From: Scytonematopsis contorta HA4267-MV1 | GTDB taxonomy: Bacteria > Cyanobacteriota > Cyanobacteriia > Cyanobacteriales > Nostocaceae | Length of the DNA stretch: 64,000 nucleotides | Assembly: GCA_019359035.1 (NCBI GenBank) | Contig: JAHHIC010000048.1 | Location: forward strand, 122,890 to 186,889 | Direction: 5' to 3' | In this document: positions 52,376 through 63,500 of the stretch, piece by piece | Layout: the number at the start of each line of letters is the position of its first letter | Numbering within the stretch: position 1 is the stretch's first letter | Position numbers and translations under genes: made by a program | Notes under the pieces: model-generated | Database searches by the model: none | What the model was told of the DNA's origin: nothing | What the model saw: the letters and a program-made list of their open reading frames with translations, nothing else

Positions 52376-52972
52376 ATGCAAGATAATCAGCCAAGAGAAT
52401 TTGATGCTGTACTAGGAAAACAAGTAAAAGCCCCAACAGATGCTTTAGTATTAGGAGGAATAGAATCAGTCAAGCAACGTTTTGCATCTGCGGATATTAA
52501 GCAAAAAATTATTGCTTTACAAGATGCATTAAATTATGATAAAGCTGGCTTAGAATTTGTCATTCAAGCCTTGTCATATAAATTATGGAGAGTACAACAA
52601 GCTGCTTATTCTTTGCTTAAAAATCGTCAAGAACCATTTCTAAAACCAATACTTCAAGAATATGCCAAAAAAAGTAACCGATATGATTGTTTCGTCGCGA
52701 CAGCACGTTCAGGAGAGATATCTGATGTTGATGAATTGATGGATACTTTGGAAAATGACCATAACGCAGCCACTTCTACGCTCATTGATTATACCCTTGG
52801 TTTAGTTAATACTAACCACGGTAAAGAACGAATTAGACATTATCTTTTTAATGGGACAAAAAGACAGCGAAATTATGCAGCACTTTACTTCAAAAGATTA
52901 GATGCAAAAGATATTTTAGATGAAGCCGTCAGATTGCGTGGAAGTATCCCAATTTTGCAAAAATACAATTAG
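52376..52972 (+). CDS. HEAT-repeat protein linked to Hsp70
   Basis: It has 198 residues, all helical, with HEAT-like units: SADIKQKIIALQDALNYDKA, GLEFVIQALSYKLWRVQQAAY and NYAALYFKRLDAKDILDEAV. The segment LGGIESVKQRFAS at about 25-40 is a block I associate with a cyanobacterial family found beside Hsp70 genes. It has no signal or membrane span, so it is probably a cytoplasmic scaffold or client adaptor (inference). AAGGTGATGTAGAAATA precedes the ATG. Confidence 0.65.
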   Translation: MQDNQPREFDAVLGKQVKAPTDALVLGGIESVKQRFASADIKQKIIALQDALNYDKAGLEFVIQALSYKLWRVQQAAYSLLKNRQEPFLKPILQEYAKKSNRYDCFVATARSGEISDVDELMDTLENDHNAATSTLIDYTLGLVNTNHGKERIRHYLFNGTKRQRNYAALYFKRLDAKDILDEAVRLRGSIPILQKYN

Positions 52973-53030
52973 TTTGTAGCTATTTACAGCACTTTGCAAA
53001 TAAATTAGGTACACCAAAAAATATCAAAAT

Positions 53031-53059
53031 TCTTGTGGGGTGGGCATCCTTGCCCGCCC
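53031..53059. repeat. REP-like hairpin (GGGTGGGCA-TCCT-TGCCCGCCC)
   Basis: Same element as at 13821. It lies 26 bases beyond the stop of the orphan ParD gene, where a toxin gene would be expected. Confidence 0.8.
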
Positions 53060-53084
53060 GCTTATATTCAATGAACTTGAAATT

Positions 53085-53354
53085 TTATGTATCTGCCTGC
53101 TGACGACGTTGTTGCAGATGAAGGTGCATTTGTTGAAAAAATTCCTCTCCATCTATAACTTTCCCACGTTCTGAGGCTTCAATACCAATCGAAATTTCTC
53201 TTTTCAACTCCTCAAATCGCCCTTTGTAAACCCTTTCCCGTTCTTCCAAAAGCTTAATACCCGCAAGAACAACTTCTTCTGCAGTTTCATATTTACCACT
53301 CTCTAGCTGCGTTTGGATAAATTGCTCCACTTCTGGTGTTAAAGACAGATTCAT
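53085..53354 (-). CDS. ParD-like type II antitoxin, apparently orphan
   Basis: It has 89 residues. The N-terminal ribbon-helix-helix has the ParD pattern: MNLSLTPEVEQFIQTQLESG, then KYETAEEVVLAGIKLLEERE. It would bind its own promoter as a dimer and neutralise a ParE-type toxin through its C-terminal part. No parE-like gene follows on the minus strand: the DNA beyond the stop goes into a REP-like hairpin and then the HEAT gene. The toxin is either lost or elsewhere. Confidence 0.87.
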   Translation of the reverse strand: MNLSLTPEVEQFIQTQLESGKYETAEEVVLAGIKLLEERERVYKGRFEELKREISIGIEASERGKVIDGEEFFQQMHLHLQQRRQQADT

Positions 53355-53564
53355 TACTCTTTACCGATTTTTAGTACTTGGGTACTTATATTGTAAACTA
53401 TGGAAAGCTGGGAGTACCTCACCATTCCACCCATAATTATTCCAAAACAATGGCAAAATTGAGTATTAATAAGCAGAGGTCGCTATTTTTGTAAAGCTAA
53501 ATGTAATAATTATCTGCTAACGTTTAGTTTAAAATCGCTTAAGTAAAGCAAAAGTCATCAACAT

Positions 53565-54488
53565 ATGTCACTATACGATGCAAAAAATCTTAAGCTGGTG
53601 ATAAAAGCTATTGAAATTACTAGCGAAGAATTAGCGACTAATGCTAATAATCTACAAATTAAAGATTTTTACAGTGGTTCTAATCATTTTACAGAACAAG
53701 TAAGAGCTATAAGGAATCTCCGTATTATTGACGACCCCTTAAGAAATTTAGTTACGGAAATAAAAGAATTTGGGTCTAACTACTTAGATGCAAAAAATCT
53801 TAATTTGTACAATGATGCATCTAATCTTAATGACCCATTGTATAAATTAATCAATCAATGGGTTGAGTCTGCTGTTGTGACTTATAAAAAACCTCAAGAG
53901 TTTATTGAGGCTAAAGTAAATATTTACATTAATAAAATAGCAAAGACCTCCAAATTAACAAAAGGTATTTCGATTGCTTATGCATCCACGATAGCTATTG
54001 CGGGTTTATTATTTATTGGTAATTCAATTCAAATAAATAACCTAGAAAATCAAATAAACCAAAATAAGTTGCGAGTCAACGATTTAACACACCAAGAAAA
54101 AGTTTTAGAACAGCAGCGCGACAAAATTACTGACTCGCTTCCAACAGTTTCTAAAACGGTTGAACTTCCACGCAAAAAAGGCTTACGCGGTGTATGGCAA
54201 AGATTTACCGGAAGAGTTGAATACACAAATATAACAGAAATTGACCCCAAAGCAATTACACCAAATATTGAACAGCAACTAAATGCGGTTCAAAACCAAC
54301 TTAAGACTATTTATAAAGAAAGGGAAGAACTAGCTGGAAGTTTAGAACTAAATAGCCAAAAAAGCAATTTAAGTTCAGCAAATTTTTTAATTATTATGCT
54401 GGCTGTCTCAAGTGGATTTGGAGCTTATTTTTTTCTTCCTCGTAATGGTTATTTTTATAAAGGTGATTGCCTAAAAATTAAGCTTTAG
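53565..54488 (+). CDS. Two-helix membrane protein with coiled coil, unknown
   Basis: It has 307 residues. A soluble N-terminal part (about 1-130), then a membrane helix at about 137-156 (IAYASTIAIAGLLFIGNSI), a coiled-coil stretch (about 160-190), a basic segment with RKKGLRGVWQRFTGR, a second coiled coil (about 228-262) and a second membrane helix at about 275-293. Both ends probably face the same side. The phrase DAKNLKL at the start recurs as DAKNLNL near residue 77. No family recognised. AT-rich compared with its neighbours. Confidence 0.6.
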   Translation: MSLYDAKNLKLVIKAIEITSEELATNANNLQIKDFYSGSNHFTEQVRAIRNLRIIDDPLRNLVTEIKEFGSNYLDAKNLNLYNDASNLNDPLYKLINQWVESAVVTYKKPQEFIEAKVNIYINKIAKTSKLTKGISIAYASTIAIAGLLFIGNSIQINNLENQINQNKLRVNDLTHQEKVLEQQRDKITDSLPTVSKTVELPRKKGLRGVWQRFTGRVEYTNITEIDPKAITPNIEQQLNAVQNQLKTIYKEREELAGSLELNSQKSNLSSANFLIIMLAVSSGFGAYFFLPRNGYFYKGDCLKIKL

Positions 54489-54532
54489 TTCTCTGTTGCT
54501 TTAAAATTTATGTTTACTAGGAATTAATCGAA

Positions 54533-55012
54533 ATGCACATCGAACCATATGACCCCAGTCAACTTGATGCTGTTATTCGTCTTTCGCTTCGAGCATGGAC
54601 TCCAGTCTTTGATTCGATTCAAAAAGCGATGGATATTGACGTTTACAACTTATTCTACCCCGATGGTTGGCGTGTAAGCCAGCAAAAAGCTGTTGAGGAA
54701 GTCTGTGCTGCTGCCGACACAGAGGTGTGGGTTGCCATCGACTCTGCTTCAACTGTAGGATTTGTAGCTGTGAAACTCCATGTGGAGGACAGTATGGGAG
54801 AAATATACATGGTCGCTGTAGACCCAGACTATCAACGTCAAGGTATTGGCGCTGCTCTGCTGGAATTTGCTCTTGATTGGATGAAGGGTTCTGGGATGTC
54901 TGTTGCGATGGTCGAGACCGGAGGTGACCCTGGTCATGCCCCGGCACGTTTTACTTATGAAAAGCTGGGTTTCGGGCTTTTACCAATCGCCAGGTACTTC
55001 AAGAAGTTGTAG
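54533..55012 (+). CDS. GNAT family N-acetyltransferase
   Basis: It has 159 residues, standard single-domain GNAT. Strand 4 IYMVAVDPDYQRQGIGAAL contains the acetyl-CoA motif QRQGIG, followed by LLEFALDWMKGSGMSVAMV and the closing ARFTYEKLGFGLLPIARYFK. The N-terminus IEPYDPSQLDAVIRLSLRAW is usual. Fairly high GC for this window. The acceptor is unknown. It faces the convergent retropepsin gene. Confidence 0.92.
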   Translation: MHIEPYDPSQLDAVIRLSLRAWTPVFDSIQKAMDIDVYNLFYPDGWRVSQQKAVEEVCAAADTEVWVAIDSASTVGFVAVKLHVEDSMGEIYMVAVDPDYQRQGIGAALLEFALDWMKGSGMSVAMVETGGDPGHAPARFTYEKLGFGLLPIARYFKKL

Positions 55013-55093
55013 GTACTCGGGGTTACTTTTCTCGGTAAATTCTTGGCGTCATTTTATTGTTTTACCAAAAGCTTTTTGTGTCTTGGAAGTTTC

Positions 55094-55519
55094 TTAATGA
55101 AATTCAATTTCGTTTGTGTTTGGGTCAATGATTACTTTGTATTTGCCGTAAAAATCTTGTCCCAAAAGACCCATTCTGCTGTCTGCAATACCTACTCTTA
55201 AATCGGTGCGCTGAATTCCGCCGACTTCTACTTTATCAATATAACCCCATGGAAACTCAGCTATGCTCCCATCTGCAAGTCTTGCAAATTCTGTACCAAC
55301 AACCTTTACCTTCAGAGCTTTTGCAACATTGGCTGAAATTACAGTACCACTACATCCAGTATCAAGCATCATTTCATACTTATTTTTGCGATTAAAAGTA
55401 ACATCTATAACAGGTATGCCGCTCAATCTGTACTTTATTTTCACTGGTGGTTGCTGTTTTGGATAATAAATATTTATAGCCATTATCCCCAAAAATAAAG
55501 CAATGATGAGCATTTCCAT
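55094..55519 (-). CDS. Retropepsin-like aspartic protease, membrane-anchored
   Basis: It has 141 residues. One N-terminal hydrophobic helix (about 3-18) is followed by a single-lobe aspartic protease domain: MMLDTGCSGTVISANVAKAL with the catalytic DTG (DTGCS), and LLGQDFYGKYKVIID near the end. Such clan AA proteins act as dimers. The catalytic Asp is present, so activity is plausible. A second, degenerate gene of this fold lies at 56811-57131. Confidence 0.88.
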   Translation of the reverse strand: MEMLIIALFLGIMAINIYYPKQQPPVKIKYRLSGIPVIDVTFNRKNKYEMMLDTGCSGTVISANVAKALKVKVVGTEFARLADGSIAEFPWGYIDKVEVGGIQRTDLRVGIADSRMGLLGQDFYGKYKVIIDPNTNEIEFH

Positions 55520-55848
55520 TGACTCAATTTCCTTTTAAAGCAAAAAATGTAATAATTGTTGTCAGTGGTATTACTTTTATTATTAAAATCTATCTATGTA
55601 ACTATTCCTTTAGGTAGATTTTCCTTTGAGTTATCAATTTCTACAGCCAGTTAGTTGTACTTAATAATAATTGTGAAATTATTCGCGTTTGGTTTAACAA
55701 TGGTGTTAGTTGTTCTCCACGTCTTGTCGGTCGCGTCTATCGTATATTGTGGGAACGATGCAGGCAATTTCTAATTTTTGGTGTCCTCCCTTTTTAATTT
55801 TGCGGTAAAATCTGGTTACATTAATTCCAATCCAATCCGTGGATAATT
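55520..55848. other. Intergenic region between divergent genes
   Basis: AT-rich, about 330 bases; promoters of the retropepsin gene (leftward) and the dioxygenase gene (rightward). No repeat or gene recognised. Confidence 0.4.
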
Positions 55849-56703
55849 ATGTTGACCGTACAGCAACATTCGAGACTGGGCAAGGAAGTTTTACAAAATT
55901 GCAATCTTGCAGATTTGACAGACCAACAAGTCCATCAATTAAAGCAATCTCTTTGGGAACATGGGGTTATTGTTGTTAGAAAGCAAAAACTAACGGCATC
56001 CCAGTTAAAGGAATTTGCCATACGCACATTCGGTGACTCAACCCTTGGTAGTCGTCTCAAACCTCCAGACCCCGGAACCAATCCAGACTTACAAAGTCCT
56101 GGAGTCTCCATTTTAGGTAATCCCAAGGGGCTTTCTCAAGAGGTCACGGGCAAATTTGCTTGGCAATGGCATCATGACAAAGACCACCTCCCCAAAACAG
56201 AGGGACTAGATATGAACACCCTCTATGTTGTGATGCTTTATGGTGTGGAAATTCCTCCTGAAGGAACGGATGGAAACCCTCACACTACTCAATTTCTCGA
56301 TATGCAGCAAGTCTACCAGAATCTCAATCCCCAACATCGACAACAATTAGAGCAGTTGTGGATGTACCATCTGTCACCTATAACCCCACAACCAGGGGTA
56401 GAAATTCCTCGAAAATTACATCCTATTGTCTCAACTCACAAAGTAACAGGACGTAAAGGATTATACTTAGGTTCAGACACTTCGATTCTTAAGGGGCTAG
56501 AAGACAAACCCGAAGAAGCCAAAGATTATTGGCACGAATTGTTTGGAACGATTCTAAACAGCACACCAGTTTATGCCCACATTTGGGAACCTGGAGATAT
56601 TGTGTTTTGGGATAACTCCCAAGTCATGCATAGTGGTATACCCTATGATGCAAAAAAGTATAAACGGATTGCCCTCCGTGTTGGTGTTGTAAATAATACG
56701 TAG
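55849..56703 (+). CDS. TauD/TfdA-family Fe(II)/2-oxoglutarate-dependent dioxygenase
   Basis: It has 284 residues, the normal family length. The iron ligands are visible: the HxD pair H108-H109-D110 in WQWHHDKD and the distal His H261 in QVMHSG, with arginines at 273 and 277 (RIALRV) placed to bind 2-oxoglutarate. The N-terminal block LKQSLWEHGVIVVRKQKLT is typical. TauD relatives hydroxylate sulfonates, herbicide-like aryloxy acids or amino acids. The substrate here cannot be read and no partner transporter is adjacent. The ATG at 55849 lacks a strong ribosome binding site. Confidence 0.9.
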   Translation: MLTVQQHSRLGKEVLQNCNLADLTDQQVHQLKQSLWEHGVIVVRKQKLTASQLKEFAIRTFGDSTLGSRLKPPDPGTNPDLQSPGVSILGNPKGLSQEVTGKFAWQWHHDKDHLPKTEGLDMNTLYVVMLYGVEIPPEGTDGNPHTTQFLDMQQVYQNLNPQHRQQLEQLWMYHLSPITPQPGVEIPRKLHPIVSTHKVTGRKGLYLGSDTSILKGLEDKPEEAKDYWHELFGTILNSTPVYAHIWEPGDIVFWDNSQVMHSGIPYDAKKYKRIALRVGVVNNT

Positions 56704-56741
56704 TTCTAAGCAAGGGTTTTTACTTCTACAATAGACATCAC

Positions 56742-56810
56742 GTAATCAAGGATAATTTGGGCAAAATCCTTTAATATCACGTTATTCCTGACTTAGCTAA
56801 ATTCACAAGG
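56742..56810 (+). pseudogene. Short decayed fragment of a CyRepA1 gene
   Basis: Twenty-three codons read VIKDNLGKIL, stop, YHVIPDLAKFTR. They align with VVKDDYGKILRRQLIPDLAGFT of the intact CyRepA1 protein (codons at about 41086-41150); the reference segment is quoted here in parts as VVKDDYGKIL and LIPDLAGFT. The match ends abruptly at 56810, one base before the stop codon of the convergent retropepsin pseudogene. Confidence 0.65.
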
Positions 56811-57131
56811 TCAAACACGAAACACCGGGTATTCAGGATTTTTGGGGTTGGGAATTAAGCGCCTATTTTCATAATCAACCACAAAATCCAACGTTTCTAA
56901 AGCAATAAGACCAATTATCACCTCATTCACCTCAGCAACTAACGCATCTCCCCTAGTTTCACGTCCTTGTACCTCAATAATTATTGGGTCACTTCTTCCA
57001 ACTGTTTCTTGTCTACCATCTGCGTAACTAATTGTCTCATAACACCGAATATCTAAACCTAGCTTTTCTGCTATCTTAGTTGGTAGTACAGTACTAACAT
57101 AGCGTCTGTGGTCGATTACTAGTATAACTGC
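56811..57131 (-). pseudogene. Degenerate retropepsin-like gene
   Basis: An open frame of 106 codons has no start codon; a TAG lies directly before it. It reads like a clan AA protease: VLPTKIAEKLGLDIRCYETI, SYADGRQETVG and VIIGLIALETLDFVVDYENR. The place of the catalytic DTG motif is taken by VIDHRRYVS, so the active site is lost even if it were translated. It differs from the intact retropepsin at 55094 and is not its duplicate. Confidence 0.6.
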
Positions 57132-57549
57132 CTAAAATATCATACATGAGTTTAGCATCGTGTATTACTTATTACCTTAACTTCGTAGCTATAGCATTGT
57201 ATATACAAATAATCTTACGAGTTATTACTGTATTGATGCAATAAGTAACATAAAATAATTAACGCAATCTTCAAAGCATATCACTTATAAAACATTGATT
57301 ACTTATTGGAAAATGCTATTTTAGTATAAGAATAACGATGGTATTTAATTTTAGATAATCATCTACTTCTCGCTCAGATTGTCATAATCTATAGACACAG
57401 ACGCAAGTAGGTATTTATTGAAATTGAAACTTAAATTTATGCATTCAAAAATCAGCAAAGGGGCTATAAGCAAATAGCTCTTATTTTATGGTGCAAATTT
57501 TATTTAATTAGTTATTTCCTCACACACAACAAATAGGAGTTCCATTAAA
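57132..57549. other. Intergenic region upstream of the giant surface protein gene
   Basis: About 420 bases, very AT-rich. AGGAG at 57535-57539 is the ribosome binding site of the next gene. No other feature seen. Confidence 0.45.
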
Positions 57550-60500
57550 ATGTTTACATCACAACCAAAAATCGTTGGTGAAGTATTTACTGGTGTCGCA
57601 AGTGCTAACCCACAAAACTTGATTAATATAGATGGGGTTTTGTACTTTACGGTGAATGATAGTAGCGGTAGAAGTTACCTAACAAGACTAGATAGCAATG
57701 GTAATTCTATTCCGGTGCGTACACCCATTGGAAATATTTTTGGTAATATTCAAAATCTTACTAATGTTAACGGTAAACTATATTTTACTGTATCTCCTGG
57801 TTTTGGTTCAGCAGAATTATGGACACTTGATAGTCAGGGAAATGGGGTTAGAATTCCAAATGTGGATTTATGGTCAAAAGATGCTACTAGTCCTATTTAC
57901 TTAGCGAATATTAATAACACCTTATATTTTCGTGGATTCAGTAAAAGCTTTAATAGTGGAAATCAACTTTGGAGACTTGATAGTAATGGACAGCCAGTAC
58001 AATTTACTTTCCATAATCCAGGAAGCATTAATGCTAACCCAGATAATTTAACTCAAGTTGGAAATACTCTTTATTTTGTAGTTGACAACGGTACAAATGG
58101 AAGAGAGCTATGGAGAGCAGAAGGTAACAATAGACCAATTAGAGTAACAGATATCAATCCTGGTCAAGGAAGTTCTAATCCACAAAATTTAACAGTATTT
58201 GAAAATACTTTATTTTTCACAGCCACAAATGCCAATAATCAAACTCGATTATATCGGATTGATAGCCAAGGAAATCCAGCTTTAATTTCCAATATTCCAC
58301 AATTGCCTACTGGCTTTACTTTTGCCAACATTAATGGAAATTTATATCTAACAATTCCTGAAGGTACTACCAGAAATAGATTTTTTAGATTAGACAATCA
58401 AAATAATTTTACTCCTCTCGAAGTTAGACAATTCGGTACAAGTAATTCTATTTTTAACCCTACTAATTTTACTCAAATAAATAGCATCACTTACTTTACC
58501 GCAGAAAATTCCACCCAAGGTAGAGAACTATGGATGTTAAATGATAGAGGTGAAGCATCTCTAGTTGCGGATATACTTCCAGGTTTTGCTAGTTCCAATC
58601 CCGCAAATTTAACCAATATTAACGGTACGCTATTTTTCACAGCCAACAATGGTATTAATGGTACAGAATTATGGAGACTTGATAGTAATGGCAGACCTCT
58701 TTTAGTCACAGATATAAATCCAGGAAGTGGAAATTCTAATCCCAGTAATATAACTGTAATCAATGGTACGATTTACTTCACTGCAGAAAACCCCACTAAT
58801 GGCAGAGAAATTTGGGCTATTGACACACAAAGGGTAAATATTGCTCCGGTTAATATCTTACCAATAAATCAAGGAACACAATTCATGACTGAAGACACAG
58901 TTTTAGTCTTCAATACCGCAAATCGTAATACTATATTAATCAGAGACGATGATGCAGGAAATGGCTCATTAGAAGTAACTTTACGTGGTAGAAACGGTAG
59001 CATTAGTTTAAGTCGTACAAATGGTTTAACTTTCATTACCGGAGACGGAACCGTAGATTCGACTGTAACTTTTAGAGGTAATATTGCTGACATTAATGCA
59101 GCTTTGCTAGGAATGCGTTTTATCGCTCACGCTAGTTATACAGGTGTAGCTGGGATAGAAGTTATTACAGACGACCTTGGTAGTGGAACAGGAAACAGCA
59201 ATCGTCTGGTTGATAGAGACTTTATTAATATTCAAGTTAACAAAGCATTGTCTGCACCTAACTATACTCCCCCATCCCAACCTCGACTATTACCAGAACT
59301 AGCTTCCGGTCTTGCTGGTGTGGAACCGCAAAACTTGATAATGCTAAATGGTAATCTTTACTTCACAATCAACGATAAAGGTACTGGTGTTGGATTGTGG
59401 AGAATGGGTAATGACGGTATTCTTGATAGAATTGATAGATTTCCAGTGACAATTCCAGGGGGAAGTACAACAAATCCGCAATTTATCCTGAAAAATGTCC
59501 GCAATCTGACTAATTTAAATAACAATCTTTATTTCACTGCAAATGATGGAACTGGAAATAAATTATGGCAATTAAATCAAAGTGGTAATCCAATCCCCGT
59601 TACTAATTTTCCTTTTCCTCCAAATTTCAATGTTTCTAACCTAACTGCAGCTAACGGAAACCTATTTTTTACAGCTTCTGATAATTTTAGAACAGAATTA
59701 TGGAGATTTAATGGCAATACACCTCCATCTAGGATTACATCCTTTAATTCTGTTTTAAATAATTTCAACCTCATTAATGTCAACAACACTGTTTATTTTA
59801 ATGTTGTATCTAACAGTTTTAGTGAGTTGTGGAGGATGGACAGTAACGGAAATCCTGTCAATATGTTTTTCTCCCGTAATGTCTCTAACATGACCAATGT
59901 TAACGGGAGTCTATATTTTACCTCAGTTGTTCCTAGTAATGTTACTGCTGGAGTTGAGTTATTTAGGGTTGAAAATAACAATCAAATTATCAGAATATCT
60001 ACACATTCAAGTATATCTAACTTAACAAACGTCAACGGTAGTTTGTTCTTCACAACCGAAGATAGTATGGGTAGAATGAGCTTGATGCGTGTTGATGGTA
60101 ATATACCTAGAACAATTTTTATTTCATCATTACAGGAAATTAACAATTTAACTAACCTAAACGGTACTCTTTATTTCACTGGTAGTGACCAAATTAATGG
60201 AACTCGTTTATGGAGAGTTGACAGTAACAGTAATAGTGTTCAACAAATTCCATCAATGAATGGATTAAGCAATAATTTTAATCCGAGTAATTTAACAGTT
60301 GTCAACGGTACTCTTTATTTTACAGCCACAGATACAGTTAATGATACCGAACTATGGCAGCTTGATAATAGAAATGGTGCATTAGTGCGAGTAGCTGATA
60401 TTAACCCAGGAATTAGAAGCTCAAACCCAACTAATTTAACAAATGTCAATGGAGCTTTATTTTTCTCAGCCGAACATACCCTATTTGGTAGAGAATTATG

Positions 60501-63500
60501 GGTTTGTGGTACACCTACTCCTAACCCTGTTCCTGTAATTCCTTCTTTAAACACAATCACCACAACTACGCTGACAACTGGGGAAGATAGAATTTTACCA
60601 TTAAGTAATCCTAGCGCAGGAATTATTTCTATCAGCAACGCCAGCTCTTATAATCTTCTGCGAGTTACCTTAACTGCAACTAATGGACGCTTAAGTATTG
60701 GTTCCTTTCTTCCATCGTCATCTTATATCACAGGTGATGGTTCTGCTGATACTACCATGACATTTACTGGTAGAGTTTTCGAGATTAATAATGCATTAAG
60801 AAGTTTAGCCTTTGCTCCTGACCCCAATTTTAATGGTACAGCGACCATTCAAATTAACACAACTGAATTAATTAATGGTAATACGATTATTCAGGAAGAT
60901 ACTGACACAATTACAATTACAGTTAATAGTGTTAATGATGCTCCGGTAATTAACTCAATTGCTACCAATAAACCAAAACTAGTTGCTGATATATTACCAG
61001 GAGCTTTTAGTTCTTTAGTAAGTAACTTGGTTGATGTAAATGAAACCCTGTACTTTACTGCTGATGACAGTAACAGTGGTAGAGAATTATGGAGACTTGA
61101 TAAACAAGGTAATGCTGTTAGGGTCGCAGATATTAATCCTGGTTTCAGAAATTCTAGTCCAAGTAACTTAACTGTAGTTGACAATACGCTTTATTTTACA
61201 GCTGAAGATGGTACAAGCGGTCGTGAGTTGTGGAAAATTGATAATCAAGGAAATGCTTCACGGGTTGCAGATATCGCTCCTGGCTCAAGCGGCTCTTGGC
61301 CTAGCAGTTTAATTAATGTCAACGGTACTCTATATTTTACTGCATGGGACAACAGCAACGGCACTGAGATATGGAAACTAGACAGTCAGGGTAATCCGCT
61401 TCGGGTGACAAACATTGTTGTTGCATCCGGTAGTCCCAGCAATTTAACTAACATCAATGGAACTCTTTACTTTAGAGCGGAAGATAGCATTAATGGTACG
61501 GAACTATGGAAATTAGATAGCGAAGGCAATGCTGTCAGACTTACGGATATAGCTTTTGGCTCTATCAGTTCTTGGCCTAGTACTTTTACAAATGTGAATG
61601 GAACTCTTTACTTTGGAGTTACTGATAATATTAATGGCACGGAATTATGGCGACTTGACGCTCAAGGTAACGCTTCCTTAGTTAAGGATATTAATCCTGG
61701 TTCTAATTCCTCTTTTGTAGGTGACTTTACGAATATTAACGGTACGCTGTATTTTACGGCTGAAGATAACTTGAATGGTAGAGAACTGTGGAAAATTGAT
61801 AGCGAAGGAAATGCTGTTCTAGTCAAAGATATCAATCCTGGTTTAAATAGTTCCAACCCTAATAACTTGATAAACTTTAACGGTACACTTTATTTCACAG
61901 CTTATGACAATACCAACGGTTCTGAACTTTGGAAAATAGACAATCAGGGAAATCCTGTTCTGATTACAGATTTATTTCCTGGTGCTAATGGTTCCTCTCC
62001 CTCAAGCTTTAGAATTGTCAACGAATCCCTTTATTTTACAGCTAACAATAATGAAGGTAGACAATTATGGAAGATAGATAACCAAGGTAATCCAGTAGTC
62101 GTTAGTCGGATGATTTCCAATTCTAGCAATTTGACTTACGCTAATGGCTCATTTTACTTCACAGGTGATAATAATAGCGGTACAGGTGGAGAGTTATGGT
62201 CACAAGAAATTGAACCTAAACCTCAAACTACCAATGAAGACACACCCCTAATTTTCAACGCAAGCAATAACAACATAATTTCCATCACTGATGTTGATGC
62301 AGGAAATAATCCCTTACGTGTAACCCTCACAGCAAGCAACGGAAATCTCACTCTAAACGGTAGCAATGGCTTAACTTTCATTGATGGGGATGGTTCCTCT
62401 GACACATCAATGACCTTTTCTGGCACTCAGGCAAATATTAATGCTGCTCTTAATGGCTTAAGCTTTAACCCTAACGCTAATTTTTCAGGTTTAGCAAATG
62501 TAGCCATCAATGTCAATGACCAAGGAAGTATTAACAGTTCTTCTCTGCAAGACAGTGCTAACATCGCTATCCAAGTAAACAGCGTCAATGATATCCCCGT
62601 CGTTACCAACGAAAGTCTCACCACCAACGAAGATACACCATTAATTATTCGTGCTGCTGACCTTATTAGTAATGACACTGATATTGATGGTGATACTTTA
62701 ACTGTTGCTGGCTTTGCTCAACCCACTAATGGAACCTTAGTCGATAACGGCGATCACACTTTCACATACAGACCAAAAGCTGACTATTTCGGTGCTGACA
62801 GCTTTAATTACACCATCAGCGATGGGAAAGGTGGTACTAGTACAGGTACTGTAAATTTAACACTTAATGGAATTGAAGACGCTCCCGTTGCTATTGGTGA
62901 AAGATTAACAATAAACGAAGACACTTCTTTAATCATCCGTGCTGCTGATTTAATGAGCAATGACACCGATGCAGACGGGGACGCTTTAACATTTACAGGA
63001 ATTACTCAACCTAGCAACGGTCAGTTGGTAGATAATCGTGACGGGACTTATATCTACACACCAAAAGCAAATTATTTTGGTAATGACAGCTTAACTTATA
63101 CTGTCAGTGATGGTAAGGGTAATACAGCGACTAGTACTGTAAATTTAACAGTCAATAGTATTAACGATGCACCAATTGCAACAGGTGAAAGTTTTACAAC
63201 AAAAAGAAATAGAGCCATAACTTTCACTTCTTCTGATTTGCTAAAAAATGACACCGATATTGATAATGACAACTTGACTATTAGCAATATCAGCTTGCAA
63301 CCGCGCAATGGTAGTTTGGCAAATAATAGCAATGGTACTTATACTTACAATCCCGGAACTAATTACTTCGGTACTGATAGCTTTGACTATGTAGTCAACG
63401 ATGGTAAGGGAGGTACATCAACAGCCACAGTCAATCTATTAATCTTAAACACAATTCAGGGAACCCTCAGTAATGATGTCCTCAACGGTAGTTCCTTAGC

